Below are positions 15,082 to 23,047 of a DNA stretch of 24,017 nucleotides, one piece after another. Below the pieces are notes generated by a model. The model searched no databases. It was not told the DNA's origin and saw nothing but the letters and a program-made list of their open reading frames with translations. Position 1 is the first letter of the stretch; each line of letters opens with the position of its first letter. The position numbers and the translations under genes are program-made. The DNA is taken from the NCBI GenBank assembly GCA_964591255.1, contig CAZQAA010000015.1:1-24017 (forward strand), given 5' to 3'. The DNA is from CAZQAA01 sp964591255 (GTDB lineage Bacteria; Desulfobacterota; DSM-4660; Desulfatiglandales; Desulfatiglandaceae).

Positions 15082-16362
15082 TCAGGTCACATTTTTGATA
15101 ACACCGATCCCGCCCATGTACGGCCTGAGCGCATCAGGGACAGCCACACTGCCGTCCGCCTGCTGATAATTTTCGAGAATGGCCACCACCGTCCGTCCCA
15201 CGGCCAGACCGGAACCGTTCAGGGTATGCACAAGCCGGGTGCCGTTTTCACCTTTCTTTTTAAAGCGGATCCCTGCCCTTCTGGCCTGAAAATCACCGAA
15301 GTTGCTGCAGGAAGATATCTCCCTGTACAGGTTCTGGCCCGGCAGCCATACCTCAAGATCATAGGTCTTTGCCGCTGAAAAGCCAAGATCGCCTGTGCAC
15401 AGCACCACCACCCGATACGGCAGCTCGAGACGCTGCAATATCTCCTCTGCATTCCTGGTCAGTTTCTCAAGCTCGTCATAAGATTCATCCGGCCTCGAAA
15501 ATTTGACCAGTTCCACCTTGTTGAACTGATGTTGCCGGATAAGACCCCGGGTATCCTTGCCATAAGAGCCCGCCTCGGAACGGAAACAGGGGGTATATGC
15601 CACGTAGTACAGGGGAAGGGTCTCTTCGGGAAGGATCTCCCCTCGATGAATGTTCGTTACCGGGACCTCTGCCGTGGGCACCAGGTAAAGATCCCAGCCC
15701 TCTATCTTGAAAAGGTCCTCTTCGAACTTGGGCAACTGGCCGGTGCCTGTCATGGACGAGGAATTCACCATAAAGGGTGGCAGCACCTCGGTATATCCGT
15801 TCTCCCCGGTATGGATATCAAGCATGAAATTTATCAGTGCCCTTTCCAGCCTGGCGCCCAGCCCTTTATACAGGGCAAACCTGGCCCCGGACAGCTTGGC
15901 CGCACAGGCAAAATCGAGTATGCCGAGTTTCTCGCCAATATCCCAGTGTGGCTGCGGTTCAAAACCCATATCCCTGATCTCGCCCCAGGTCCGGATAACG
16001 GGATTATCCTTTTCGTCCCTTCCCCTGGGCACGGATTCATGGGGCATGTTGGGCATGACCATAAGCAGTCGCCTCAATTCCTCTTCCACCTCAGGGAGAT
16101 CCTTCTCCTTATCCTTGATCTCGGCTGCCACCTCTTTCATCTCGGCTATAAGGACGGATGCATCCTCCCCGTTCTTCTTTTTCAATGCGATCTCTTCACT
16201 CACCCTGTTTCGCCTGTGGCGCAATTCTTCAAGTGCCGTCACCTTCTCCCTGCGCTTTGCATCCAGGGCATCGAACCGGGAAAGGTCCAGGACATATCCC
16301 CTGTTTTTGAGCATCTCCTCCACCGCACTGAAATTGCTCCTTATAAACTTTATGTCAAGCAT
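15082..16362 (-). CDS. serS: Seryl-tRNA synthetase
   Basis: SerS charges tRNA-Ser (and tRNA-Sec) with serine. The 426-residue length is typical. The N-terminal M-L-D-I-K-F-I-R leads to the long antiparallel coiled-coil arm (about residues 30-100) that grips the tRNA variable arm. The class II core has T-A-E (230-232) for serine binding, motif 2 as C-F-R-S-E-A-G-S-Y-G-K-D-T-R-G (259-273) and motif 3 as N-G-S-G-L-A-V-G-R-T-V-V-A-I-L-E (382-397). AGGAG precedes the ATG by 6 bases. It is the first gene of a minus-strand unit with glmS and the M20 gene, and is divergent from resB across 204 bases. Confidence 0.96.
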   Translation of the reverse strand: MLDIKFIRSNFSAVEEMLKNRGYVLDLSRFDALDAKRREKVTALEELRHRRNRVSEEIALKKKNGEDASVLIAEMKEVAAEIKDKEKDLPEVEEELRRLLMVMPNMPHESVPRGRDEKDNPVIRTWGEIRDMGFEPQPHWDIGEKLGILDFACAAKLSGARFALYKGLGARLERALINFMLDIHTGENGYTEVLPPFMVNSSSMTGTGQLPKFEEDLFKIEGWDLYLVPTAEVPVTNIHRGEILPEETLPLYYVAYTPCFRSEAGSYGKDTRGLIRQHQFNKVELVKFSRPDESYDELEKLTRNAEEILQRLELPYRVVVLCTGDLGFSAAKTYDLEVWLPGQNLYREISSCSNFGDFQARRAGIRFKKKGENGTRLVHTLNGSGLAVGRTVVAILENYQQADGSVAVPDALRPYMGGIGVIKNVT

Positions 16363-16566
16363 GTAAGACTCCTAATGAAATCAGATCCCGAACCCGGATT
16401 GGAATCCGGACAAAACCCGCCGGAATCCGCCCTGTTATATTATAATATCCGAGGCAGATTCCATAACCAGGGATTATTACCCCATGTGGAATGGATGGTC
16501 AAACCTTTTGATGACCTATCCGCAATTGCGTTGTATCCCGAATCATGTTATATGAGGGCAAATGTT
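16363..16566. promoter_or_regulatory. Divergent intergenic region serS/resB with inverted repeat
   Basis: This 204-base gap must hold the promoters of both units. It contains a perfect inverted repeat, CCGGATT-GG-AATCCGG (16394-16409), and a 12-bp AT palindrome, ATATTATAATAT, near 16437-16448. The palindrome supplies a TATAAT on both strands, but neither has a good -35 box at 16-18 bases, so the promoter call is weak. The GGAATCCG motif recurs near 16421-16428. Confidence 0.4.
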
Positions 16567-17979
16567 ATGATAAAGAAACATTCCCATATAATATGGTCTC
16601 TGTTCAGTTCGGTCAAGCTGGCCATCATCCTCCTGATCATACTGGCCGCTACCTCCATAGTGGGGACCGTGATTCCCCAGAGAGAAGGGGCAGTGGAATT
16701 CGCAATGGGCATGAGCCCTGGAATGTTCCGGCTCTTCAGCTCCCTGAACCTGTTTGACATATACCATTCCATCCTGTTCAGGCTCATACTTGGATGCCTC
16801 GCTCTGAACCTGGTCGTATGTTCCCTCGACCGTCTTCCAGGGATATGGAAACGGTTCAACATGATCCCCAGGCCGGACAGGGACCGGCCCTTTGAAAATA
16901 TCGACCCTGGACATACCTTTTTCATACACGGAGATCTCAAGGAGATATCGGACCATGTCAGGCGTTTCTTTAGCCGCCGGTACAGGAAAACATTGGAAAA
17001 GGGTGAGCCGGACAGGCATTCATTCCTTGGAGAAAAAGGGGGTTATTCCCTCTTCGGCGTCTATCTCGTCCATACAAGCATCCTGATCATCCTGGTCGGC
17101 GCACTCATAGGGTCCATGTTCGGCTTTGAGGCATATGTGAATATCGTGGAGGGTGAAAAAACAGACACCGTGAAACTGAGACAGGGGATGCGTACGCTGA
17201 ACCTGGGATTCGAGGTCCGTTGTGACGACTTTCGTGTGGATTTTTATAAAAACGGTGCTCCCAGGGAATACCGCTCCACTCTCACCTTCCTGGTTAACGG
17301 AAAAGAGGCGGCAAAGAGGGTACTCCTGGTCAATCATCCCGTCCGGTTCATGGATATTACATTCTATCAGTCCAGTTACGGGACTGTTCCCGGCAGGAGA
17401 GCCCATCTGCAGATATCCCGGAAAGCCGGGAAACATGAGAGATCAGACATCACGCTTGAACAGGGAAAACCGATACGGCTGCCAGGAGATGAGGGAGACA
17501 TAACACTTATGGAAGTCAGGACAGACATGATGGGAACAGGGCCTGCTGCCAGCATCCTGATCCGGCCCGACCAGGGTGACAAAGTCCGCTTGTGGATATT
17601 CAAGGATCCGGATGCGGCAAAAAGGCGCCTGCCTGCGCCGATGCTGAAATCCGCCATGTTCAATCCCGCGGCCTTCAGGCCATACACCTTTTTTCTCAAA
17701 GGTATAGAAAAGAGATATTATACCGGACTCCAGGTGAACAAGGACCCGGGGGTCCCGGTGGTATGGCTTGGATGTGTCATGATGATCACGGGTCTGTTTG
17801 TTGCATTTTTCACCTCCCGCAGGCATATATGGGTCCGCCTGTCAAGAGAAGATCACGGGGTCAGGATCAGCGTGGCCGGCACTGCCACCAAAAATCCGGT
17901 GGGCCTTCAAAGAGAACTCGATCATTTGACCCGCAGCCTTGAGGAGCTGTGGCCAAAAAAGGAAAGGACAGATGCTTAA
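16567..17979 (+). CDS. resB: Cytochrome c biogenesis protein ResB (Ccs1)
   Basis: ResB with CcsA/ResC forms the System II (Ccs) cytochrome c synthase, which attaches heme to exported apocytochromes. The 470-residue protein has three N-terminal membrane helices (about 17-37, 67-86, 163-184), with His169 in V-H-T-S, the position of a conserved heme-related His. A large periplasmic domain (about 185-395) includes G-M-R-T-L-N-L-G-F-E-V and Y-Q-S-S-Y-G, and a last helix (about 396-417) precedes a basic tail. I chose ATG 16567 with GAGGG about 9 bases upstream; ATG 16552 is possible. The reading frame stays open far upstream only because it runs antisense through serS. Its stop overlaps ccsA by 8 bases. 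A ResA/CcsX thioredoxin and CcdA are not in the window. Confidence 0.92.
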   Translation: MIKKHSHIIWSLFSSVKLAIILLIILAATSIVGTVIPQREGAVEFAMGMSPGMFRLFSSLNLFDIYHSILFRLILGCLALNLVVCSLDRLPGIWKRFNMIPRPDRDRPFENIDPGHTFFIHGDLKEISDHVRRFFSRRYRKTLEKGEPDRHSFLGEKGGYSLFGVYLVHTSILIILVGALIGSMFGFEAYVNIVEGEKTDTVKLRQGMRTLNLGFEVRCDDFRVDFYKNGAPREYRSTLTFLVNGKEAAKRVLLVNHPVRFMDITFYQSSYGTVPGRRAHLQISRKAGKHERSDITLEQGKPIRLPGDEGDITLMEVRTDMMGTGPAASILIRPDQGDKVRLWIFKDPDAAKRRLPAPMLKSAMFNPAAFRPYTFFLKGIEKRYYTGLQVNKDPGVPVVWLGCVMMITGLFVAFFTSRRHIWVRLSREDHGVRISVAGTATKNPVGLQRELDHLTRSLEELWPKKERTDA

Positions 17980-18814
17980 CTCTATCATCCTCAGCTACAT
18001 CACATTTCTCTATTTTGCCGCATTTACCCTCTACCTGCTCATGATGGTAATGGAGAGGCCCCTGTTCGGGCGCCTTGCCACCTTTGTCTCCACATGTGGC
18101 ATAGCGGCCCATACCCTCGGCATAATCCTTAGATGGATTGAGTCATACGAACTGGGCATCGGCCATGCCCCCCTTTCGAACCTCTATGAATCCCTGATAT
18201 TCTTTTCATGGACCATCATCCTTATATACCTGATCGTGGAATGGCGAACCCGGACCAGGATATTCGGGGTCTTTGTTACCCCCCTGGCGTTTCTCGCAAT
18301 GGCATACGCCTCGTTCTCGCCTTCCGTCAGCAGCCGCATACAGCCCCTGATTCCGGCCCTGAAGAGTAACTGGCTCATAAGCCACGTAATAACCTGTTTT
18401 TTCGGATATGCCGCATTCGGGATCTCCCTGGGCCTGAGTGTGATGTATCTTCTAAGACTCTCGGGAGAGCATGGCAAAGGCAACATCTTTTTCAGGCTGC
18501 TCCCGCCAAGACCGGTCCTGGATGAAATAAACTATCAGATGATTGTGATAGGGTTTCTCATGTTGACCCTCGGTATAATAACCGGCTCAGTATGGGCCCA
18601 CTCTGCCTGGGGCAGCTACTGGAGCTGGGATCCCAAGGAGACCTGGTCCCTTATCACCTGGCTTGTATATGCCGCCGTAATCCACGCACGCATGGTAAGG
18701 GGCTGGAAGGGAAAGAGGATCGCGATCCTCAGCATAATCGGATTTTCCTGTGTGCTGTTCACCTATTTCGGGGTGAACTACCTGGCAGGACTGCACAGTT
18801 ACGCCAAGTCATGA
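17972..18814 (+). CDS. ccsA: Cytochrome c biogenesis protein CcsA/ResC (heme handling)
   Basis: This is the heme-handling partner of ResB in the System II synthase, called CcsA, ResC or CcsB in different naming schemes. The 280-residue protein has about eight hydrophobic helices and the heme-binding tryptophan-rich WWD signature W-G-S-Y-W-S-W-D-P-K-E-T-W-S near residue 212. His residues in S-H-V-I-T (before it) and A-V-I-H-A-R (after it) match the conserved external ligands. I chose ATG 17972, which overlaps the resB stop by 8 bases and gives M-L-N-S-I-I-L-S-Y; the upstream start at 17939 lies inside resB. The pair implies that the organism makes c-type cytochromes without the Ccm system here. 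Confidence 0.93.
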   Translation: MLNSIILSYITFLYFAAFTLYLLMMVMERPLFGRLATFVSTCGIAAHTLGIILRWIESYELGIGHAPLSNLYESLIFFSWTIILIYLIVEWRTRTRIFGVFVTPLAFLAMAYASFSPSVSSRIQPLIPALKSNWLISHVITCFFGYAAFGISLGLSVMYLLRLSGEHGKGNIFFRLLPPRPVLDEINYQMIVIGFLMLTLGIITGSVWAHSAWGSYWSWDPKETWSLITWLVYAAVIHARMVRGWKGKRIAILSIIGFSCVLFTYFGVNYLAGLHSYAKS

Positions 18815-18843
18815 CGGATGATACCACCTGACGGCAGCTTGTA

Positions 18844-20172
18844 ATGCTCGATCTCCATATCCCCAAATTTGTCGGATTCATACTTCACAGGCTAAAAGCA
18901 GCCGGACACGAGGCCTATATCGTGGGAGGGGCAGTGAGGGATGCCTGTCTGAAACGGAGCATCACGGACTGGGACGTGGCCACCTCGGCAACATCCGGAA
19001 AGATCAGGGAGATATTCCGGGATGTGAGGCAGTTTGCCCTGAAACACGAGACCGTTACCCTGGTAAATTCGGGCCGTCACTTCGAGGTGACTCCATTCAG
19101 GGAAAATGGAAGATCCCTGACGGACGATCTGTCATACCGGGATTTCACCATTGACGCCATGGCATATGACCCGAAAAATGGAGCCATAATAGACCCGTTC
19201 GGCGGGAAAACCGATCTTGCAAGGAGGCTGATCAGGGCGGTGGAGGATCCGGCCGTACGGTTTCACGAGGATCCCCTCAGGCTCATGAGGTCCGTAAGGC
19301 TTGCCACCGAGCTTGACTTCAGGATCGAGGATACGACCCTCAAGAGCGTCACCCGTATGGCACACCTGCTTCCCTCCATGGCGGCCGAGAGGATCAGGGA
19401 AGAATTGATGAAGGTCCTGGAAAGCAGAAAACCGTCCAGGGGGTTCAACCTGATGGTCAGGACAGGCCTGATCAGGCATGTCATACCGGAGCTTATGGAA
19501 GGCTACAGGAGGTCCCAGAATTCTTACCATCGCCATACAATCTTCAAGCATATCATGGAGACCGTTGACAATGTCGACCCCGCTCCCCACTTGAGGTTGA
19601 CCGCCCTTTTACATGACATTGCAAAACCGCGGGTAAGAAAAAAGATTGACGGGGAGTGGAGATTTCATGGTCATGAAGAGGCCAGCGAACAACTGGCCAG
19701 GGAGATCATGTCGAGGCTCAGATTCGGCAGGCGAATTACCGACAGGGTGGCAAACCTCATAAGGCATCACATGATAGGATACAGCCATGAATGGAGCGAC
19801 GGGGCGGTACGGCGTCTTATCCGGCGTGTTGGTGCAGATCATGTCATGGACCTGATACTCTTCCGCCGGGCGGACCTCATGGCGCACGGGCGGGGGCCGG
19901 GGGCACTGGAAACCCTTCAGGAGCTTGAAGCAAGGGTGAAGACCCAGCTCGAATCTCCCCCCGGGGTATTCAGTACCCGGGACCTTGCAATAGATGGCCA
20001 TGCCGTCATGAAATATCTTGGGCTAAGTCCCGGACCAGAGGTGGGAAGGGTGTTAAGGGAATTAATGGAGGCGGTTACTGACCGGCCCGGGCTCAACACG
20101 AAAGAGGGCCTGGAGGCCCTGCTCGGGCAATGGATGAGGCAAAAACACCATGAAAAAACATATTCCCCCTGA
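18844..20172 (+). CDS. CCA-adding/poly(A) polymerase-type tRNA nucleotidyltransferase with HD domain
   Basis: This class II nucleotidyltransferase of 442 residues adds or repairs CCA at tRNA 3' ends, or could be a poly(A) polymerase; sequence alone does not separate the two. The catalytic head has V-G-G-A-V-R-D (about 27-33) and the two acidic metal ligands in D-W-D-V-A-T (about 40-45). Y-R-D-F-T-I-D-A-M-A-Y (about 98-108) follows, then the R-F-H-E-D-P-L-R-L-M-R-S-V-R nucleotide-recognition segment. An HD phosphohydrolase domain follows, with Y-H-R-H-T-I-F-K-H and L-L-H-D-I-A-K-P, as in E. coli-type Cca. It begins 29 bases after ccsA with ATG 18844. The LysR start at 20150 overlaps its last 23 bases. 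Confidence 0.92.
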   Translation: MLDLHIPKFVGFILHRLKAAGHEAYIVGGAVRDACLKRSITDWDVATSATSGKIREIFRDVRQFALKHETVTLVNSGRHFEVTPFRENGRSLTDDLSYRDFTIDAMAYDPKNGAIIDPFGGKTDLARRLIRAVEDPAVRFHEDPLRLMRSVRLATELDFRIEDTTLKSVTRMAHLLPSMAAERIREELMKVLESRKPSRGFNLMVRTGLIRHVIPELMEGYRRSQNSYHRHTIFKHIMETVDNVDPAPHLRLTALLHDIAKPRVRKKIDGEWRFHGHEEASEQLAREIMSRLRFGRRITDRVANLIRHHMIGYSHEWSDGAVRRLIRRVGADHVMDLILFRRADLMAHGRGPGALETLQELEARVKTQLESPPGVFSTRDLAIDGHAVMKYLGLSPGPEVGRVLRELMEAVTDRPGLNTKEGLEALLGQWMRQKHHEKTYSP

Positions 20173-21109
20173 CATGACATCCGTCAATTTTGACCTCCGG
20201 CAGCTGGAGATCTTTTGCAGGGTAGTTGAGCTTGAGAGTTTTTCAAAGGCCGCAGACGCGGTATTCCTTGCCCAGGCCTCGGTCAGCGAGAGGATAGCGG
20301 GGCTTGAAAACATGGTGGGGACCAGGCTCCTGGACCGCCTGGGCAGAAAGGTCGTCCCCACAAGGGCAGGAGAACTCCTTTACAAACATGGGCTCCTCCT
20401 GCTTCAAATGAAAAAAGAGGCATGCACGGAGATCCAGGAATTTCTTGGCATAAGAAAGGGAGAAATCCATATAGGCGGCAGCACCATCCCGGGGGAATAC
20501 ATACTTCCAGGCATCATACGGCGTTTCAGGGAAGAGTATCCCCTTATCTCGATAGACCTGACCATAGCTGATTCGAAAAAGATCGAAAGGGATGTCCTGG
20601 AAGGGGCCCTGGAGCTCGGGATCGTGGGCGCCATAACCTCGGACAGGAATCTTGCCTGCAATGACCTGTGGGAGGATGAACTTGTGCTGGCCGTCCCTGC
20701 AGGGCACCGGTGGGCGGGGAAAAAAGGGGTGTCGGTCCATGAACTCGCTGACGAGCCCTTTATACTGAGGGAATCAGGATCAGGGACATTAAAGGTAATG
20801 GCCGGCTACCTGGACCTGTCCCCGGGCCGGCTGGGCAGGGCCTTGAGGATAGCGGCCCGCCTGGGATCCTCTACAGCGGTAAAAGAGGCGATAAAGACGG
20901 GCCTGGGCATATCCATATTGTCATTAAGGGCCATTGATACCGAACTGAAGGCCGGTCTTCTCAAGGCCCTGAGACTGAAAGAGATAACCATGAAACGCCA
21001 TTTTTACCTGATTAATGACAGGAGAAGGACCGCCTCCCCCTTGTGCAGGGCCATGCTCGAGTTCCTGCGGTCCGACTCGATACAGAAAGAAGAGGAGGAA
21101 TCATGCTGA
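20150..21109 (+). CDS. LysR-family transcriptional regulator (selenium-metabolism-associated type)
   Basis: The 319-residue protein has the LysR winged HTH near residues 15-75 (D-L-R-Q-L-E-I-F-C-R-V-V-E-L-E-S-F-S-K-A-A) with L-L-D-R-L-G-R-K-V-V-P-T at the wing. An effector domain follows with G-E-I-H-I-G-G-S-T-I-P-G-E-Y-I-L-P, S-G-S-G-T and G-L-G-I-S-I-L-S. The sequence strongly recalls the group annotated as selenium-metabolism-associated LysR, also close to CysL-type proteins; that subgrouping is from memory. No selD/selA/selB genes are in the window, so a role in selenium use is unproven. ATG 20150 overlaps the cca-type gene, with GAGG about 10 bases upstream; ATG 20174 is an alternative. 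It overlaps tatD by 7 bases. Confidence 0.88.
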   Translation: MKKHIPPDMTSVNFDLRQLEIFCRVVELESFSKAADAVFLAQASVSERIAGLENMVGTRLLDRLGRKVVPTRAGELLYKHGLLLLQMKKEACTEIQEFLGIRKGEIHIGGSTIPGEYILPGIIRRFREEYPLISIDLTIADSKKIERDVLEGALELGIVGAITSDRNLACNDLWEDELVLAVPAGHRWAGKKGVSVHELADEPFILRESGSGTLKVMAGYLDLSPGRLGRALRIAARLGSSTAVKEAIKTGLGISILSLRAIDTELKAGLLKALRLKEITMKRHFYLINDRRRTASPLCRAMLEFLRSDSIQKEEEESC

Positions 21110-21870
21110 TCGACACTCATGCCCATCTGGACACGGATGATTTTGACGAGGACCGTGCAGAGGTCCTTGACCGGGCGGCCAGGGGCGGGCTGACGCACAT
21201 TATCACGGTGGGAGTAAACCTTGCGAGCTCCCTCAAGGCCCTGGAAATCGCAAAAGGAAGCAAAATTACTTATTGTGCCGTGGGGTACCATCCCCACGAT
21301 GCCCACGGTTGCACATCCCACGACCTGGAAAGGCTGGTGGAGGCGGCATCGGAACCCGAAGTGGTGGCGTGGGGAGAGATCGGGCTCGATTTCTACAGGA
21401 ACCACTCCCCCCACGAGGAACAGATGGACATATTCTCCCGCCAGCTCGGGATCGCCCATGACCTGGACCTGCCCGTGATCATACACGACCGGGAAGCACA
21501 TCAGGAGGTGCTTCATCTCCTGAAAAAGATGGGAAAGGGCGAAAAAAAAGGGGTAATACACTGTTTCTCGGGCGATACCGATCTCGCGCTTGAATTAATA
21601 GGGCTGGGATATTACATATCGATCCCGGGGACCGTCACATTCAGGAAGGCCTCCCGTATAAGGAGGGTGGCGATGGAGATCCCCCTGGAGCGGATGCTCA
21701 TCGAGACCGACGCGCCTTTCCTGGCACCCCAACCCATGAGGGGGAAAAGGAATGAGCCCATGTTTGTAAAATTTACCGCCGAAGAGATCGCCCGTTTAAG
21801 AAAAACAGATATGGAAGAGATAGGGAGAACCACCTCATCCAATGCAAAGGAACTCTTTACCCTCAAATAA
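21103..21870 (+). CDS. TatD-family metal-dependent hydrolase
   Basis: The 255-residue TIM-barrel enzyme belongs to the TatD DNase group. Metal-site motifs are D-T-H-A-H-L-D at the start, G-E-I-G-L-D-F-Y-R near 88, I-H-D-R-E-A-H near 126, I-H-C-F-S-G near 152, and I-E-T-D-A-P-F-L-A-P near 203. Members are 3'-5' exonucleases or general metal-dependent hydrolases. Despite the name they are not needed for Tat export, and the tatBC genes are far away here. AGGAGG sits 4 bases before ATG 21103, which overlaps the LysR stop; the frame continues upstream only as a shadow of that gene. Its end overlaps maf by 29 bases. Confidence 0.93.
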   Translation: MLIDTHAHLDTDDFDEDRAEVLDRAARGGLTHIITVGVNLASSLKALEIAKGSKITYCAVGYHPHDAHGCTSHDLERLVEAASEPEVVAWGEIGLDFYRNHSPHEEQMDIFSRQLGIAHDLDLPVIIHDREAHQEVLHLLKKMGKGEKKGVIHCFSGDTDLALELIGLGYYISIPGTVTFRKASRIRRVAMEIPLERMLIETDAPFLAPQPMRGKRNEPMFVKFTAEEIARLRKTDMEEIGRTTSSNAKELFTLK

Positions 21871-22519
21871 AACGGCCTTTCCGGTGATCAGCAATAAAAA
21901 CCCCTTGATCCTTGCCTCGGCATCGCCCAGGAGGAAAAGGCTCCTTGCCGGCATCCGGTTGCCCTTTAAACAGGTCACAAGCATGATAGACGAGACCGAT
22001 GGGGAAGCAGGATGGTCCGACCCGGCCCACATGACCCTTGAGCTTTCAAGGAAAAAGGCCCTGGACGTGTTTTCAAGGAATTCAGGGTCATGGGTCCTCG
22101 GGGCCGACACCATCGTGGTTATTGACAACAGGATACTCGGAAAACCGGAGAATGAAGAAGCGGCAAGGCGCATGCTCTCTGTCCTGAGCGGCCGGCGGCA
22201 CACTGTCATCACCGGCTTCAGCATACTCGATCCCTCGGGCGGCACGGCACATACGGAGGCAGTCACCACGCAGGTGGAGATAAAAAGACTGGGCAGCCGG
22301 GAAATAGAATTCTACATCGGGACAGGAGAAGGGTCTGACAAGGCCGGGAGTTATGCCATCCAGGGCATAGGCTCTTTCATGGTAAAGGCCATATTCGGTT
22401 CCTATTCCAATGTTGTGGGACTGCCTTTATGCGAGGTAACAGAGGCGCTGGTAGCAATCGGGGCCCTCGACACCTTTCCGCCCTCCCCTTCTCCCCCTTT
22501 CTCTCCAGCACATTCATAG
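21842..22519 (+). CDS. maf: Maf-family nucleotide pyrophosphatase
   Basis: Maf proteins hydrolyse dTTP, UTP or modified nucleotides to monophosphates (house-cleaning) and were linked to septum inhibition. The 225-residue product has the opening motif I-L-A-S-A-S-P-R-R-K-R-L-L (about 23-35), E-T-D (about 52-54), G-A-D-T-I-V-V (about 93-99) with the conserved Asp, G-K-P near 106, and D-K-A-G-S-Y-A-I-Q-G near 166-175. These fit the YhdE (dTTP/UTP) branch. The first 18 residues before N-P-L-I-L-A-S are extra relative to typical family members, and no good Shine-Dalgarno precedes ATG 21842. Translation may therefore be coupled to tatD or start further inside. The Pro/Ser-rich C-terminal tail (P-P-S-P-S-P-P-F-S-P) is unusual and may be non-essential. 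Confidence 0.92.
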   Translation: MQRNSLPSNKTAFPVISNKNPLILASASPRRKRLLAGIRLPFKQVTSMIDETDGEAGWSDPAHMTLELSRKKALDVFSRNSGSWVLGADTIVVIDNRILGKPENEEAARRMLSVLSGRRHTVITGFSILDPSGGTAHTEAVTTQVEIKRLGSREIEFYIGTGEGSDKAGSYAIQGIGSFMVKAIFGSYSNVVGLPLCEVTEALVAIGALDTFPPSPSPPFSPAHS

Positions 22520-22765
22520 CATTTCACCACCCTTTGGGTGCCTTTGGGAAATGATTCCGGAATCTTCAGGTGCCGCCGGCCAGTCCAACTTGTCCAGATC
22601 AACAGATAACGGCATATGAAGTAAATACCATAAACTATGTAGTCATTTACATACACATGCCCGGATATTTTCCTGCCTGCATGGGCATTCCTGCCATTCA
22701 CAAGGTCTTAACATGCTGAAAACAGAAAGTTATTTGTAAAATTATTTTTAAATGGCACTTTTGGC

Positions 22766-22789
22766 ATGCATTATGCTAAATTAATGCAT
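22766..22789. repeat. Inverted repeat ATGCATTA-N8-TAATGCAT
   Basis: Two perfect 8-bp arms (22766-22773 and 22782-22789) flank 8 bases. The GCATTA half-site is identical to that of the vapBC operator-like palindrome at 23736-23752, though the spacer differs (8 against 5). No gene starts close by, so the function is unclear. Confidence 0.5.
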
Positions 22790-22913
22790 CTACGAAATTT
22801 GTATGAGAAAAAGTATTAGAAACAGGCTGCTCAGGGTATGATAAAAGTATTAGGCCAAGCCATACGGAAATCATCCCTGTTTTAACTATAACTACTCTAA
22901 ATAACAAAGAATG

Positions 22914-22953
22914 ATACAGGCTCCGCCCTGTAATCAAAGGGGCGGAGCTGTAT
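22914..22953. repeat. Bulged stem-loop
   Basis: ATACAG-G-CTCCGCCC (22914-22928) pairs with GGGCGGAG-CTGTAT (22940-22953), giving 14 pairs with one bulged G and an 11-base loop. It sits 4 bases upstream of the 27-nt repeat box at 22958. It could be a terminator-like or element-end structure; no T-run follows on either strand. Confidence 0.6.
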
Positions 22954-22957
22954 GTAC

Positions 22958-22984
22958 TCCGTTCCGGAAAATTCAAAGATCTCA
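22958..22984 (+). repeat. 27-nt repeat box, copy 1 (left of vapBC)
   Basis: The box matches 23890-23916 at 24 of 27 positions, same orientation, with consensus TCCRTTCCGGAA then AATTCAAAGRTCTYA. Both copies are preceded by a hairpin whose 3' arm contains GGCGG. On the minus strand the end reads TGAGATCTTTGAA, similar to the box at 23781-23793. Confidence 0.7.
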
Positions 22985-23018
22985 AAAGGCAGGGAAAAAT
23001 CATTATCATAAGGAGTTG

Positions 23019-23039
23019 GCCCCTGGTCTTCTCAGGGGC
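23019..23039 (-). terminator. Hairpin downstream of vapC
   Basis: GCCCCTG (23019-23025) pairs with CAGGGGC (23033-23039) around a 7-base loop, starting 8 bases beyond the vapC stop in the direction of transcription. No strong U-run follows on the minus strand, so it may be a weak intrinsic terminator or an mRNA 3' stabiliser. Confidence 0.4.
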
Positions 23040-23047
23040 GAATCATA

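Larger units (their letters stand above)
22520..23047. other. 528-base gene-free, repeat-bearing region
   Basis: I see no credible coding sequence here; open frames are short and lack Shine-Dalgarno sites. The stretch is AT-richer than its left neighbours. It holds a GATTCCGGAATC palindrome (22553-22564), the ATGCATTA inverted repeat (22766-22789), a bulged hairpin (22914-22953), the first 27-nt direct repeat (22958-22984) and a hairpin next to the vapC stop (23019-23039). It reads like an intergenic island with decayed mobile or repeat DNA. Confidence 0.6.

Noticed and set aside
15529..16566. Long plus-strand open frame continuous with resB (over 1 kb upstream of it)
   Set aside because: It runs antisense through serS, has no family resemblance and lacks a start with a Shine-Dalgarno. 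The ResB family begins at about 16567.
22402..22701. 99-codon minus-strand frame at the end of maf
   Set aside because: It overlaps the maf coding end, and its composition gives no sign of a real protein.
22776..23009. 77-codon minus-strand frame in the gene-free region
   Set aside because: It reads through the hairpin and the repeat box, has no Shine-Dalgarno and no family. It is probably a chance frame that might be annotated wherever the repeat occurs.
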